64,000 nucleotides of DNA from Begonia masoniana (GCA_022432975.1 CM039502.1:548375-612374); one strand, 5' to 3'. Positions 24,398 to 40,046 are shown, numbered from the stretch's first letter. Numbers and translations are program-made. The notes: generated by a model from the sequence alone, not told the origin.

Positions 24398-26762
24398 ATG
24401 CGAACGCTCTTCGCGTCCTCCATGGCAAACCGCATTAGTTTCTGCAATCGTACAAAGAAACAACGATGTTTGCCTTCTCTAGTACATGTCTTCCTTTTCC
24501 TTTCTTCTCTAAACTTCATCTTCTCTCAAGCTTCAGCCGCGAAATGCAGTCTTGATTTTCAGTTTCCTTTGTTCAACCACACCGACTCCACTTCCGAGGA
24601 TGAAAACTGGAGTGGGTTTCTCTCCAATCATTGTGGGGCGGCTTTTTGTACGCATTAGCCAACCGAGCCAATCGAACGGGGCAAATATTTTTGACTCTGG
24701 AAGAGCAGAAAGATTGCTTGATTTCACTGCAAAACATTGACTCTGATGCCTTCGATTGTGGTCTGGAGAAGCTAACCGGCGGAAATGGCGGTTGCTCTGA
24801 TTATAATGTCGCAGATGTTGCAGAGAAACTAGAAAAGAGAACGAACACCTTAAGCGAAGACTGTAAATTCTCAGATTCTGAGAATTACGACGAGATTTGT
24901 AGTAAATGTTCGAAAAGGTGGATAGAGATTGTCTCTTCTTCTGATAATGGAAATGAGGTAGAAAACAGTAAAGCCATGGTTTGTAGATTTGCAGTGCTGG
25001 TGAGATTAACGAGCAACAGGATTGACGATCAGGATTGGATTCATAATCTTTTCAAGTGCCTAGGAAATTACAGCTTTTCACTAGGTTACCATTCTTTTTT
25101 TAGTCAACTATTCTTAAATTTCCATCGCTGAACTTAATTAGTACCTTGGATTTTGTTGCAGACGAAGAGCTAGGTTTTAATGGCATAAATGTGAACACAA
25201 GCACAGGTTCTTCCATGAAAATTCACCTCTTTTAACTTGGGAAGGTTTAGCACAAATCTGAAAGAACTTTTAACGAGGACGATGATGACAGGTCTGTGGA
25301 TAGTGTGTGGAGGAGTTCTGGGGATTGTGGTAGTAATTCTTATAGCAGCATGGATGTTGTGGGGAAGAAAGATTGATCCAAGAACTTGTGGACAAACCAA
25401 AGGTAGATCGTGAGAATAATTGTAATTTCAATTCATACTTTCTGATTGTTGTGGTTTTGCAGCATTACATCCTTCGTCGCCTCTGAGTTCTGCCTGCATA
25501 AAGATGACTGCTCAAGAAATTCATTTGGCCACAGACAACCTCGACCCAGTAAACTTCATCGGCCAAGGAGTTGCAGGTTTGAGACATTATCAGAAGGCTA
25601 GATTGATTGAAGCAGTAGACTTTCGAAGCCATAGAAAGTGTTGTTCTTTGAACAGTTTTCTGGGATTTTTCTGAAATTTGCAGGGAAAGTGTACAAGGGC
25701 AGACTTTCAAATGGTCAGCATGTTGCTGTGAAGCACATAATCAATGATGGCCAGCAAGAGACATTCATTAGAGAAGTGAAAAGCCTTGCTCACATCAGAC
25801 ATCCTAATCTGGTGACTCTGATCGGCTATTATGAGGGCAAAGATCAATACTTTCTAGTCTATGAACTCTGTCGCCATCGAAATCTCTCAGAATGGCTCTT
25901 TGGTGAGTTTATTTTCTCTTCTTGATGAATTTTTCTCTAGAAAAATATCGTAAATATGGTAATTTTCGATTCGCATCTGCTGTCGTTTCCCAGGTAAAGA
26001 TAAGAATCTGTCATGGATTCAACGGCTCACGATTGCAATCGACAGCGCCAGGGGTCTCCTGTTTCTCCATAACTATCATGAAGGCTGCATTGTGCATAGA
26101 GATATCAAGGTAGTCTAGACAAAATTAGATTTAATTACTGAAACTTGTGACCAGTGTTCCAATAATTTGTTGTCCTTCCATCAATGGCAGCCAGCCAATA
26201 TTCTCATTGGCGCCAACTTTCAAGCGAAACTCTCAGACTTTGGTTTATCCAAAGTCATGAACATTGGGCAGTCTTTTGTAAGCTCAGAAGTGAGAGGGAC
26301 ATTTGGTTATATCGATCCAGAATATCGACGAAACCACCATGTTAAAGCTTCTGGCGACGTATATAGTTTCGGCATTGTGCTCCTGCAGCTTCTATCTGGG
26401 AAGAGAGTTATCAATCTGAACATGAAGGCACCAATGACTCTAGATAAAATGGTGAACGACAACTCTTTCTTCCTCAGCTAGATTCTTCTTTTACTGAATT
26501 TTTATAATCAATTTGCTTATTTTTTAATTTTCAGGCAAGATGCTTTACATCAGGTAATGATTTGACAGAGTTTGCTGACCCAAAACTTGACGGTGATTAC
26601 CCGACGGAAGCGTTTGGCGTTGTGCTCAACCTGGCTTTGTCCTGCACGGGTCTGAAAAAGCAGCGGCCATCAATGGAGGAAGTGATGTTCAAACTGGAAA
26701 TTGCTCTGAAACTCTCAAGAGAGGTGGAGTCCTTTACTTTTTCCACATCAGTAATGGCCTAA
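24398..26762 (+). CDS. SPARK-type receptor-like protein kinase, ectodomain frame disrupted
   Basis: Eight exons: 24398-25084, 25162-25206, 25292-25402, 25463-25576, 25684-25902, 25994-26109, 26191-26451, 26535-26762; about 593 residues once the frame is repaired. Order: signal peptide (FLFLSSLNFIFSQASA), a cysteine-rich SPARK-like ectodomain (CSLDF, ANRANRTGQIFL, GGCSDYNVADV), a transmembrane segment in exon 3 (VLGIVVVILIAAWMLW), and a cytosolic kinase domain. The kinase keeps the glycine loop GQGVAGKVYKG, VAVKHI lysine, HRDIKPAN loop, DFG (LSDFGLSKV), GTFGYIDPEY and DVYSFG, so it should be catalytically competent. Near 24640-24650 the frame slips by one base at a run of five T: it reads HCGAAF then a stop at 24656, while LYALANRANR continues in the next frame. 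One base, or a slightly larger out-of-frame piece, is missing. Ligand is unknown. Confidence 0.85.
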
Positions 26763-27075
26763 TTCAACTCTTTTTTCTTTTTTGTTCGTGGGCTTTAGGC
26801 AATATTCTCAAAATTGGTACGAAAATAGGTGGGTGGATTTAAACCTTGTGAAATCTTCATTTAAATGATAGAAATCTCTCATTGTTTTACTTCTTTTCAC
26901 GTTCATTCAGAACAATAAACCTGTTTTCAAGAATTATTGGCAACACAAGAATGAGGAATCACCCGAATTCGAAAATTAAAAAAAGAGTCGGATCCGATCC
27001 AATCTCTGTTTCATACCCAACAATCGATAAGTAGTCTTATTGAACGAGAACGAGAAAGGAAGACGAGATAATAAT
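26763..27075. other. Convergent 3' gap between receptor kinase and ALDH2B
   Basis: A 313-bp stretch that holds the 3' ends of two convergent genes. No further feature is seen. Confidence 0.5.
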
Positions 27076-30000
27076 CTAAAGCCAAGCAGGATTCTTCAGG
27101 GGCGTAATGACAGCCTTGACTTGAAGATAATTGCTGAGGCTGTAAATTCCTTTTTCTCTTCCAAATCCACTCATCTTATACCCACCAAATGGAATTGCAG
27201 CATCGAATACATCGAAACAATTCACAAAAAGCGATCCTACTCGTAGAGCTCGGGTTAACGTATTGGCCGTATCAATATCCTTCGTGAACACGCCGGCTGC
27301 CAGCCCAAAACGACTCGCGTTTGCCCTCTTGATAACCTCATCGAGTTTTCTGCAAATACCCCAGAAATTAAATGGCTAAAACAGAGAAAAAGCAGTAATC
27401 CCCATATTAAAGCTTTTCAGATTTACTTACTTGAACTTCAAAATTGACTGAACTGGACCAAAGATCTCATCTTTTGCGATCAACATATCATCCTAAAATA
27501 AGAGCAAGAGAGAATAATAGACTAATTTGAGAATACAGTGGGGTTGATATAATAATAATGATGATACCTGAACATTCGAGAAAACAGTGGGTTTGATATA
27601 ATAACCCTTTGAGCCATGCCTCTCTCCTCCAGTTTCGAGATTGGCTCCACTTTCAACTCCAGATTTTATGTATTTCAGAATCTTTTCAAACTGGTCGGAA
27701 TCAATCTGAATTTCACAGAAAGGAAGATCTAATTTATTCCATCTGTTTTCATGGCCAAATGTGTTAAGAGATGTATCTAACTTACTTGAGGCCCTTGCTC
27801 AATACCCTCCTTGAACGGATCACCAACAGTTCGTTTCATAGCCCGCGCCTTTGCTTTCTCCAAGAACTCATCATACACACTTTCGTGTACGAAAGTACGA
27901 GAACCAGCACAGCAGCATTGCCCCTATAAATCGAAAAACACGTTTACTAAGTACTATAAAAGTTTTCATTTTTGTTACACAACTTGTATCATCGGATTTG
28001 ATATTGACTTGAACGATAATATCGTTGACATACTTGGTTAAAGAATAGAGCAAAATGAGCGAGCTCAACGGCCGCATCCACGTCAGCATCCTCGCAGACG
28101 ATGAAAGGGGATTTTCCGCCAAGTTCCAAAGTTACCGGCTTAAGATTGCTTGTTGCTGACAATCCAAGTATGATTTTCCCAGTTTCGGTCGAACCAGTGA
28201 AAGCAATCTGCAGAAAAGACAATTCAACAATGAAGAAACTAGAACAGCCTACTAGAATATTACCATCTTGATTAATCTTCCATTTGACAGACTATGACAT
28301 TACTTATAGTTAAAGATTAAGAAAAGGGCTTCTCAATTTCGTAATCATCTTACAAACGGATAAGCAAAGACTCGTACTTTTCTAAACAATGCCTGAAAAT
28401 CGTTAACAACAGCTCCGTTTGACGACTGTGATTATGGCGATCAGTGCATTTACCTTGTCGACATCCATATGACTGGCAAGAGCAGCACCGGCAGTGGGTC
28501 CAAAACCAGAAACAATATTAATCACACCATCAGGAAGTCCGGCCTATAAATCAAAGAACAAGTGAGAAAACGAACAAATCGAATATCACCCTTTTCAATA
28601 ATTTACATGGTTATCAAAAACTGAGATATAAAGAATTTGATTTTCGAGTTACCTCGTGTAATAGCTTCGTTACGAACAGGGCAGACAATGGAGTCTGCTC
28701 AGCTGTTTTAAGAACAATGGTGTTTCCACAGGCCAGTGCCGGTCCAACCTTCCATGCGTACATGAGAAGAGGAAAATTCCATGGAATAATCTGACCCACA
28801 ACTCCGATCGGTTCATGCAAGGTTTGAACATGGTGAGGACCGTCGGCCTGAACTGTAAGGCCGTGGATCTTATCCGCCCAACCTGAGGAAGAAAATTAGT
28901 TCACCATTTAGCTTCGCAGAAGATAACTTCAATGGCTTCCATTTTGAAACCTACCTCCATAGTAGCGGAACAAACGAACTAGCAAAGGAATTTCAGATTT
29001 CGCAGACTGTTCATATGGCTTCCCGTTATCCCAAGTTTCAAGAGCCGCGATTTCATCGTTGTGCTTCTCCATTAAATCGGCGAACCTCAGGATAATCCGA
29101 GATCGTTCCTGGAAGTACTTTCTTGATCAGTCTTGAAGAATCACTCCCAGTGAGATAAATAAATCAAAAACAGAAAATTTTTGAAAAAAAAAGAAAAGGA
29201 TTTACATAAGCAGTCATCTTTGGCCATGGTCCCTCGTCAAATGCTCGGCGAGCGGCTGCAACCGCTCGATCAATGTCTTCCGCATCTCCCTCAGCAACAT
29301 GAGCAATTACCTCGCCGGTCCTCGGGTCCAACGTCGGAAAAGTTTTTCCTGAAGTTACAGAGAGAGAAAATGGCTTAATAGAACTAACAATTTGGAAGCC
29401 TGTCAATGGAGGTTTATCGAACTATTACCGGAAGCTGAATCGACGAATTGGCCATTGATCAAAAGCTGAGTGTAATTGACGTTGATAGAAGGATTGATAG
29501 GTTCTTCAATGGCTGCCGCCGTGCTGTATTTTCCGATTGCTCTACGTACGTAAGGATTCGTACCTAATCAAAGAAAAAGTAAGCATTAAATGCTCGAGCT
29601 CAAGGATTAGTCCCCAATTAGAGAAAACAAGCATTAAATGCTCGAGCTCCTTCAACCCTCCCGCTACAGACAATATTCCATTAACAAATAAAAAAGAAAA
29701 AAAGAGGAATTTTGCTCCAAAGATTTCAACTTTTAGGCAGACTGGATAAATCTCAGAGAAATTGCAGCTCCTCCAGGAATAATTCTTTCCATCTGATTCA
29801 CTTTCCCAAGAAAGCACAGAAATTGACGAGAAAATTTAAGGAACGCGAAGAAAAAAGCATTTAGCAATCAATGTTATCTCTACTTTCGGAAAAATTCTGG
29901 ATGAAAAGACAAATCGAGGTAGCTGCAACTCATAAACACCCATCTCCATATTTGATTTCTTAAAATACACAAAACAAAAAAACTGCATCTTCTGAGGAAC

Positions 30001-30178
30001 CAAAGAGAACCATAAATTAAACTCCAAGAATAACAAAAAAGACACAAAACACAATCTGAATCCATGGCCATCGCCGCAGAAAGATGACGAGCAGACAGTT
30101 ACCTGGTCCTCTGCTCATGAAGGAAGAAGGAGAAGCAAAGGAGCGAGAAAAAAGCTTGGACAATCTCCTGGCCGCCAT
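27076..30178 (-). CDS. ALDH2B: Mitochondrial aldehyde dehydrogenase, ALDH2B subfamily
   Basis: Eleven exons on the minus strand: 30178-30103, 29563-29429, 29348-29206, 29108-28955, 28882-28653, 28543-28454, 28207-28034, 27923-27786, 27705-27568, 27492-27431, 27349-27076; 537 residues, the usual length for plant ALDH2B. The N-terminus [20 protein letters not shown] is an Arg/Ser-rich mitochondrial presequence. The catalytic Cys lies in GQCCCAGSR (about residue 338), the general-base Glu in LELGGKSPF (about 304), the coenzyme motif is FTGSTETGK, and the C-terminus has [12 protein letters not shown]. The enzyme oxidises acetaldehyde and related aldehydes to acids with NAD+, for example in ethanolic-fermentation clearance and pollen metabolism. 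All introns are GT-AG with consistent phase, and no lesion was found. Confidence 0.95.
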
Positions 30179-31202
30179 TTTTACAGCAACAACACTCCTC
30201 CCAACAGTTCTCCCAAATAGATAACTTTTTTTTTTCCTGTAAATAATTCCTCAGATGAGAGCAGATACTTTTATAAACCAGAAATCAGATAAACGAACGA
30301 ATCAAGTCCTCATCTTTATCCTTCACCACCTGAGATTTTTTCGATCCTGACGTTATTTTCAAACACCCAAAACTCGATATTCCTTCAGTTATCTCCTTTT
30401 TAATCTCTCTCCCTTGAAGAGAAAGAGACGGTACGAGGAGATAGACACAGATAGAGTGGACAAAAAAAGTTTGGCCTTTTTCCACGCTAAACCTCTCAAT
30501 TATGCTCATAATATCTCGATAATTATCAAGAGACTGTATAATGGTCCTGCTAAAGGATTATCACAATCATCGAGATTGTAATAATATTTAAATTATTTTT
30601 ATTTGCTGTAACTCGCATATATTAATATAGTTGATATAGAAGTTTTACTCGATAAGTACAGCATAAATAGTTTAATCTAAAGTTTAATCAACTAATTATA
30701 TTATTTTAAGACAACAATGAAAATGTAGGGGTTGCATCTGCATGAGCAACCCACCAAAAGCTATTTGACGAACACGACCACAGTAACGTGTTACTGAATT
30801 GTTTATCTGTCAGGACCCACGAGTTATTATTTAAACCGAGGTAGATGATTTTCAATGGGGAACTCATCTCGAAAATTTAAAAGTCAAATTGATCAAAATG
30901 CGTGTAAATTATTTAAAGAAAAAATTGAAGTGGGAGGATCAAGATTGAAAGATCGGATCTTAGATGCATTTAATATTTCGAGATTTGAGAATCCGATGGA
31001 GTTTATTTTCTGCGTAAGTTTTTCTTGTTCATCTGTCTTTGTTGAGTTTTCCTTAATCTAAGATTTCTCCTCTTGATTTTTCTTCATATATGATAAAAGG
31101 TGAGCTTGAGCTTTCACTTAGATCGTTGGGTTTTGTCCGTCTCTAGTTTCTCTCTCTAAGCTTTCATCCATGGCTTTGTCACGGGACCACATAGTTTATC
31201 TG
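30179..31202. other. Promoter of ALDH2B and flanking intergenic DNA
   Basis: The ALDH2B promoter lies at the left end. Further right the sequence is AT-rich (30560-30720). A short open frame at 30855-31061 has no family resemblance and no splice context, so it is not called. Confidence 0.5.
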
Positions 31203-31207
31203 TCAAG

Positions 31208-31422
31208 TGTAAGGATTTACAATCCTGGAGAGTTCTCTAAGATTGAGAAGAAGAAAACCAGAAGGAAGAAAAAAACGAAAACTGTATTGTCATCGAGTGT
31301 TTTGTGCCAATTGCGTACATCAAGGAAATAATAAATGCATAAAAAGACAGTAACTAAATTCAATTAACTAAACTAGAAGAATCTAACTAAACTAGAAGAA
31401 TAGTTATCAGTTAACTCTAATA
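31208..31422 (-). repeat. 3' LTR of the short copia element
   Basis: About 215 bp, nearly identical to 32960-33168. It ends (minus strand) in TGTAAATCCTTACA. The polypurine tract lies directly inside it at 31423-31431. Confidence 0.9.
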
Positions 31423-31435
31423 TTCCCCCTCAAGA

Positions 31436-32634
31436 TCATGGGCGGAGACCAAAGATCTTTGATAAGAAGATGTGGAAAGCCGACGGTGGGAGAGGCTTAA
31501 TCAGTGCATCCGCAAGTTGGTTATCGGACGGAGTGAACTTGACCAAAAGTTTCTTTTGGAGAACTTTTTCCGGAACGAAATGAAAGTCAATCTCTATGTG
31601 CTTTGATTTTGAGTGCAAAACAAGATTGGAAGCTAGGTAGGTTGCACTGAGGTTATCACAGCGAATAAGTGGGGCTACGGGAGAGAGAATACCTTTGGTA
31701 GTGGCAACCTGTGAAGACGCGGGAAGGGTTAAAGGTGACTCAGAAACTCGGGTTGTGGAGTAAAGTGATGGGTGGCCCCGGAATCGAGCACCCACGGTAT
31801 AGTTGGCGATGAGGAGGTCGGCGTTGGGAGAAGGCCAGAGTGAGTATTCTGGGAAGAGAAATTCGGGTAAGGGAGAAGGGAGGGCACCGGGTCGAGTGAG
31901 GAATGGGTCGGGTATTGGGTGAAAGAGGGCCGGATTTGGGCTGAGGCAGGCGGGTAGAAGGCCTGGGTCGGGTCGGTGTTTAAGTGGGTTAGGTGGGATT
32001 GGGCAGGTGGGTTTGGGTATTGGACTTGATGGGCTGCAGTGGGGAGTTGGTAACACTTTAAGGCGGAGTGGCCCACCTTGTTGCAGATCTGGCATCTGGG
32101 CCGATGTTGTGGGTTGGGTCGAGGGTGCCACGGGCCAGTCTGGGTTGGAAAAACGGGTCGAGGTGGATAAAACCCGCATGATGGATTTGGGCGAAAATGT
32201 GTAGGCGAGCGAGGGCGCTGAGCAACGACGTTCGCCTGGAACAGGGCAGGCGTCGAAAGTGTAGCAACCGTGTTTTGTGTCTCCAGACAGAAGTCAAAAC
32301 TCTGGAGTAGACTCTGGATTTCTTCCAGGGAGATCTGTTCGGAGCGAATCGTCATGGACATGATCGCAGTGACGAAGGAGTAGTATTCGCTGACCAAGCT
32401 GCCCAAGAAGTAGATGATCTTGTCTCGATCAGAAACAGGTTCGCCGATCGCCGCAAGCGTGTTGCAAACGGCAGTGAACTGTTGAAAATATGCGGCAGCC
32501 GAGAGTTCGTCTTTGGACAAAGAGTGGAGGCGGGCCCGAAGATTGGTGATGCAAGCCACAGAAGAGGATGCGAAGGTTCTGTCTAATGCTGACCAGACTT
32601 CGTGGGCGGCAGTGAAGGAGATCATTTGAGGCAA
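31436..32634 (-). pseudogene. Fused copia gag-protease-RNase H remnant
   Basis: A long minus-strand frame from 32634 encodes gag (VWSALDRTFASSS, EIQSLLQSFDF), the zinc knuckle CQICNKVGHSALKCY and the protease start LDSGATHHFTP. In a second frame near 31700-31436 the last part of RNase H appears (KHIEIDFHFV, DNQLADALIKPLP). The join between them replaces integrase and RT, about 3 kb in a full copia element. The gag start upstream of 32634 is also interrupted. Gag resembles that of the 6.1-9.9 kb element, so the two belong to related families. Confidence 0.85.
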
Positions 32635-32959
32635 AAGATCCTCCGACAGTGAGGCGAAGATCTAGCTGAGAAGAAGACTGTTGTAGCGTTGTCAAATGCC
32701 ATGTTGAAAAGTCTGGGTTTGTCTGAGTTTTGTGGAATCCAGAAACTGAGCAGGTGTAGCCGAGGTGCTATCCAGCAGATGGCGAATGTCGTTCGCCGTC
32801 GCAATGTGAAGGAGCTGAGTCTTCCATATCAGGTAGTTTGTACTAGTTAGTTTTACGGTGAACGTCTGGTTTACAGAAGGAAGGGATTGACGCGGGAGGA
32901 GGGATTGGGGTTGGGAAACATAGTTGAGCTAGAGGAAGCCATCCTTGGGCTCTATACCA

Positions 32960-33168
32960 TGTAAGGATTTACAATCCTGGAGAGTTCTCTAAGATTGAGA
33001 AGAAGAAAACCAGAAGGAAGAAGAAAACGAAAACTGTATTGTCATCGAGTGTTCTGTGCCAATTATATACATCAAGGAAATAATATGAAAAGACAGTAAC
33101 TAAACTCCATGAACTAAACTAAAAGAATCTAACTAAACTGGAAGAATAGTTATGAGGTAGCTCTAATG
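32960..33168 (-). repeat. 5' LTR of the short copia element
   Basis: About 209 bp, nearly identical to 31208-31422. The primer-binding site follows it at once on the minus strand. Confidence 0.9.
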
Positions 33169-33173
33169 TCAAG

Positions 33174-34032
33174 TTGGCACCTGCATTTTTTAAGAAAAAG
33201 GTCCCCTAAATCTGGGGTTTTTTTTATTCTAGCTATGAAAATTCGTACGTAGAGATAGAAAAAAAAGAAAGAAAGAGAGACGATGAAGATGAAGCAGAAA
33301 CCAGAAACCCAGATGAATGGAAGCTCTAACGGCGGAGTAGAAGCTGAACAAAGATAACTGGATTGGAAGCTTAGACTAGGAAGAACAGAATTCAGATTCA
33401 AAGTCAACAGAGTGAAATGAAAAGGAAGGCCAAGTAGATTTGCAGTATTAACTTTCGACTCAGACAGCTCCAGCTAAGCCCACTTTGAACTAAGTCTAAC
33501 CAGTTATTGCCGTCTTCCGAATATCAAACTCATAAGCTAAAGAACTAAGTGAAATTATAAAAAGTTTGTGTGTTGCAAAAATGAAAACTTGAGAAAATCT
33601 TATAACAAAGTAAACAAGATTGATATCGCCGTAGGGAGGAACAGCTGCCGGAAGGTTTAATTTGGTTAAAAGTTCGGAACTTTTCAGTCCATCAACAGTT
33701 TAAACTTCAATTCTTGTAATTTTATTCCAAGTTAGAACATTATACTTGAAATTTTGAAATTAAACAATGAACTGTTTCAAGTAATCTTTTTAAAATTACG
33801 ACACAAATGATTGTTGTTGGTAACGTAGTTGAAACATCTGAGTTTAGTATGGTGCTTAAATTTATGATCTAAACTGTTGAAGTTTGGTAATGGAGTCGTA
33901 TAAGGTAACGAAGGCCCACATAAGAAAAGGACAAAGAAAAGAAAACAATGGCCACCCTTTATTTTCGAGCTCTGCTGGAAGACTCGCGTCACCTTTTCTA
34001 TCCGGGACTTGAAGCTAGAGAGGGGGAGAGCT
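33174..34032. other. Intergenic and promoter of spermidine synthase
   Basis: No gene was recognised. The right end holds the spermidine synthase promoter and leader. An in-frame ATG at 34009 would add 8 residues; 34033 (MAAEN) is preferred because it fits family N-termini better. Confidence 0.5.
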
Positions 34033-37040
<3,008 letters not shown>

Positions 37041-37937
37041 GGAAATTTACAAGAAGATCAGCCATTGCCCTCGTCAATGATGGTGGATAAATTTTGAAGT
37101 TTCTTAATAATAAAAGCCATAATCTGATCATTTTTGTAGAATTTTTATCGATCCATGTTCATGATTTCGATTTTCCCAAATTGAGAAGCAAATATTTATT
37201 GCAGTCTTTTTGGTTATTCAAATATGAAGGTAAAAACCTTCATCCAAACATCTAAAATTAGGCCTTCTCAGCGGCCGACCCAACCTGATGAAACTAGCCT
37301 GGTCAGGCTCGAGGCCTTTGAATGAACTAAATCTAGAACCCATTCAAATTTAGGTGGCCTGAGGTTGGGTCCACAGGTCGTTGACCGTCCAGTCGGATTA
37401 CTGGAAAGGTGGGTCCGAGCCAGGCTGGGCTTGACTGAGTGTTCATAAAAAAAAGTAAAAAAACAGGTCCGGCCACCACTGGTAGTCGGATGACGAGACT
37501 TATGTAGTCCAACAACTTCCTGATCAAGTTATTTGACTTTCACTAGCTGCATTGACCATTGTATTATATAGGAAATTTGGAGGTAATTATAAATTAAATA
37601 GTAATTAGAGAACTGAGAAGGAGATCATCCATGATTAATGCATACGTAATTGCGTATTGAAAAGGGAAAGGTATGTAATTGTGTATGAATATCTTGGTTA
37701 CAAGTAAGAGGAGATTGAAAAGTAGAACAAGTAATCAATTTTTATTTATTTCATAAATAAACTAGTAATAATTTTGAGTGACTTTCTAGAATCTGACATT
37801 TCTTTGTAAATTAATCATCATAATTTTAAATAAATTAAAACCAGTCAATAATTATTCTTTTATTCTTTTGAAAAGGAAAGTCCAACTTTTTGAACAAAGC
37901 GTGTTACATGGTTTATATAGAGTTGATAAAAAGATTA
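37041..37937. other. Intergenic, no gene seen
   Basis: Downstream of spermidine synthase. 37260-37500 is somewhat GC-richer, but no frame has recognisable content. Confidence 0.45.
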
Positions 37938-38857
37938 AGGTTAAAACCAATATAAATTTTAAAATACGAAATTTATTTAAATTACCTCATAATCTATAAT
38001 TTTTAATAATTAAAACCTTAAATTACCTCATAATCTATAATTTTTAATAATTAAAACCTTAAATTATCAAAAAAATTTAAATAATAAAACTCTGGCAGAG
38101 ATCGGCCCCCGATCTAAATTTACTCATAGAAAGGAGAGTCGATCTATAATCAACGTCTTACTATTTTGTCTAGTGTTTATGTGACTAATATTATATAAAA
38201 TAAATATACAAAATTATAATAAATTGAACAATTATTGAAAAATTATGAAACTTTTCAGATTATCTTTTCATGATATGGTGAACAAGTGGTAAATATTTCA
38301 AAAAAATATGATATTGTTTGGTATATTTTGAATAGTTTAAGTTAGATTTAGGGTGGTGACGCCTTGCATCAGGGGTAGTCGTTTTCTACAAAAAAACATA
38401 TTAAACAATATTTAATTTTCTTGAAATTTTTATCATGCGTTTAACATCGCATAGAAAGATAATTTGAAAAATTTGGTTATTTTTCGTAAGATTAATTATA
38501 ATTTTTAAACAATATTCTATAAATATAGACGTCAAAAATTATAATAAATTGTATAAGTGTTGAAAAATTAAGAAACCTTACATAAGACCTTCCTATGATA
38601 TGCTGAATATGTAGCAAAATTTAAAAAAAAAAAATCAGATATTGTATAGTATATTTTTTGTCGAGAACGAATGATCAACACTCTCGATCTCACTTGAACG
38701 TGCCAAGTGAGATCAGGGGGCCGATCTCGGAGATAGACTCTTGTCAAAGTTTTATATGTTAGTTTTTTGATACTCTAAGGTTTTAGTTGATAAATATTAT
38801 AATTTATGGGTAATTTAAATAAACCCAATACTTTGGTGTATATATTGATTTTAACCC
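37938..38857. mobile_element. Foldback / MULE-like element with long terminal inverted repeats
   Basis: About 170 bp at the left end (from GGTTAAAACCAATATAAA through AAAACCTTA to AGATCGGCCCCCGATCT near 38120) recurs inverted at the right end (AGATCAGGGGGCCGATCTCGG near 38710 through TAAGGTTTTAG to GATTTTAACCC). The flanks share AAGATTA (37931-37937 and 38858-38864), compatible with a 7-9 bp duplication. There is no transposase frame. The interior has a direct repeat (about 38210-38330 and 38535-38660). The right arm lacks the tandem duplication present in the left arm. Confidence 0.65.
37978..38060 (+). repeat. 41-bp tandem duplication in the left inverted arm
   Basis: AAATTACCTCATAATCTATA followed by ATTTTTAATAATTAAAACCTT occurs twice head to tail with no mismatch. 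The other arm has one diverged copy, so the duplication followed formation of the element. Confidence 0.85.
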
Positions 38858-40046
38858 AAGATTATGATATTAGCATTTGTCTAATTATTTTACGTAAAAG
38901 ATTTAGCAACGTGACAATTAGAATCATAAAAAATCATATGAATATTCCCAGAATATGCTCATAATATCAGTTTTTAAAGTTTTAACTTAATTAGTTGTTA
39001 TTTATGACAGGTATATTTAATATAATATTATGCTTGATAGACAAAATTAAAAAATTAAAATTAATTATATTTAAATAATAGTGATTTAGAACTGACCACA
39101 TCAGTCCCTGACACCTATGCAAAATGTGGCAGAATTTGAGTAAAATATTAAAAGCTAATCAGGCTTTTAATTGAAGGATAATTGAATTATTATATAATAT
39201 GGTTTACTATTAACAATTTACAGTTTCCAGACGACTGATGACTAATGAATTAATTAGTAATTAATGAAAGTCAAAAGATAAAGTTGACTAAAGAGAGACC
39301 TCGCCCTAAAGGCATCGTTTATGGACAGGTGTCAGTATAATGTGCCAGTTGCTTTAGTTCAACTCGGTAGAATCTCATTGGTTAAGCGAGTTAAATGAGT
39401 TTCGAAAGCAGACGTAAAATAGCAGAAGACTCGGAGCAAGTGATTCGTCTTCAGATAGATGCCAACTTTCCCTCCAGTTTCGCCTTCAAGTTACTGCCAG
39501 AATCCACAAAACCACGAACACGAATCGAAAACTTCCCACCAACTCTCTCTCTCTCTGCACTATATTTATACAAAACATGTTGTATAATCTGATTTAGGCG
39601 TTTCAATCGTGTTTTTCGTGCTTTCTCTGCATTGCTGGGTAGTTCAACTGCTATCAACAATTAGTACTTGTTTTTTTTTTTTCCATTTTATATTCAACCC
39701 CATCGTTTTCGATCGTTTGCTATTTGATAATGACGGGTTTGCGAACAATTTTTGCTATTGGCGATGCATCTTTGTATTCTCTCTGATACTGTTGAAGGCA
39801 GGGCGATTTTTTTCTGAGAGGATCTTCAATCGAGTTGATCACTTGTATTTTGTAATGATAGAGAAATGAGTCGCTTGATTCTCTGAAATTCTTCTCCAAC
39901 CAATTGGGGATCTGCCTATAAAACAGTGCTAAATTATCTGTTTCTCCCTTCTGCCTTTGTCGCCGCTCGAGTTTTTAGTTTGAAGAGTACATTTTGTTTT
40001 TTCTGTATAAAGGAAAAATGATATTTTGCTAATTGTAAGACCTCCT
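38858..40046. other. Intergenic and leader of KUP transporter gene
   Basis: AT-rich to about 39260. 39300-40046 probably holds the transporter promoter and 5' UTR, including a short CT repeat at 39544-39556. Small open frames near 39395-39592 and 39609-39869 show no family resemblance and are not called. Confidence 0.5.

Larger units (their letters stand above)
31203..33173 (-). mobile_element. Internally deleted copia LTR retrotransposon with LTRs, PBS and target-site duplication
   Basis: The element occupies 31208-33168, flanked by the 5-bp direct duplication TCAAG (31203-31207 and 33169-33173). On the minus strand: 5' LTR 33168-32960; primer-binding site at 32959-32947 reading TGGTATAGAGCCC, close to the initiator-Met tRNA complement TGGTATCAGAGC; gag, zinc knuckle and protease start; then the very end of RNase H; polypurine tract GAGGGGGAA near 31431-31423; 3' LTR 31422-31208. 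Integrase, reverse transcriptase and most of RNase H are missing, so it can only be non-autonomous. LTR outer starts read CATTAGAG and TATTAGAG rather than TGTTAGAG, so the canonical TG is mutated in both copies. Confidence 0.92.

Noticed and set aside
30855..31061. 68-codon plus-strand frame before the short copia element
   Set aside because: No homology recognised and no promoter or splice context.
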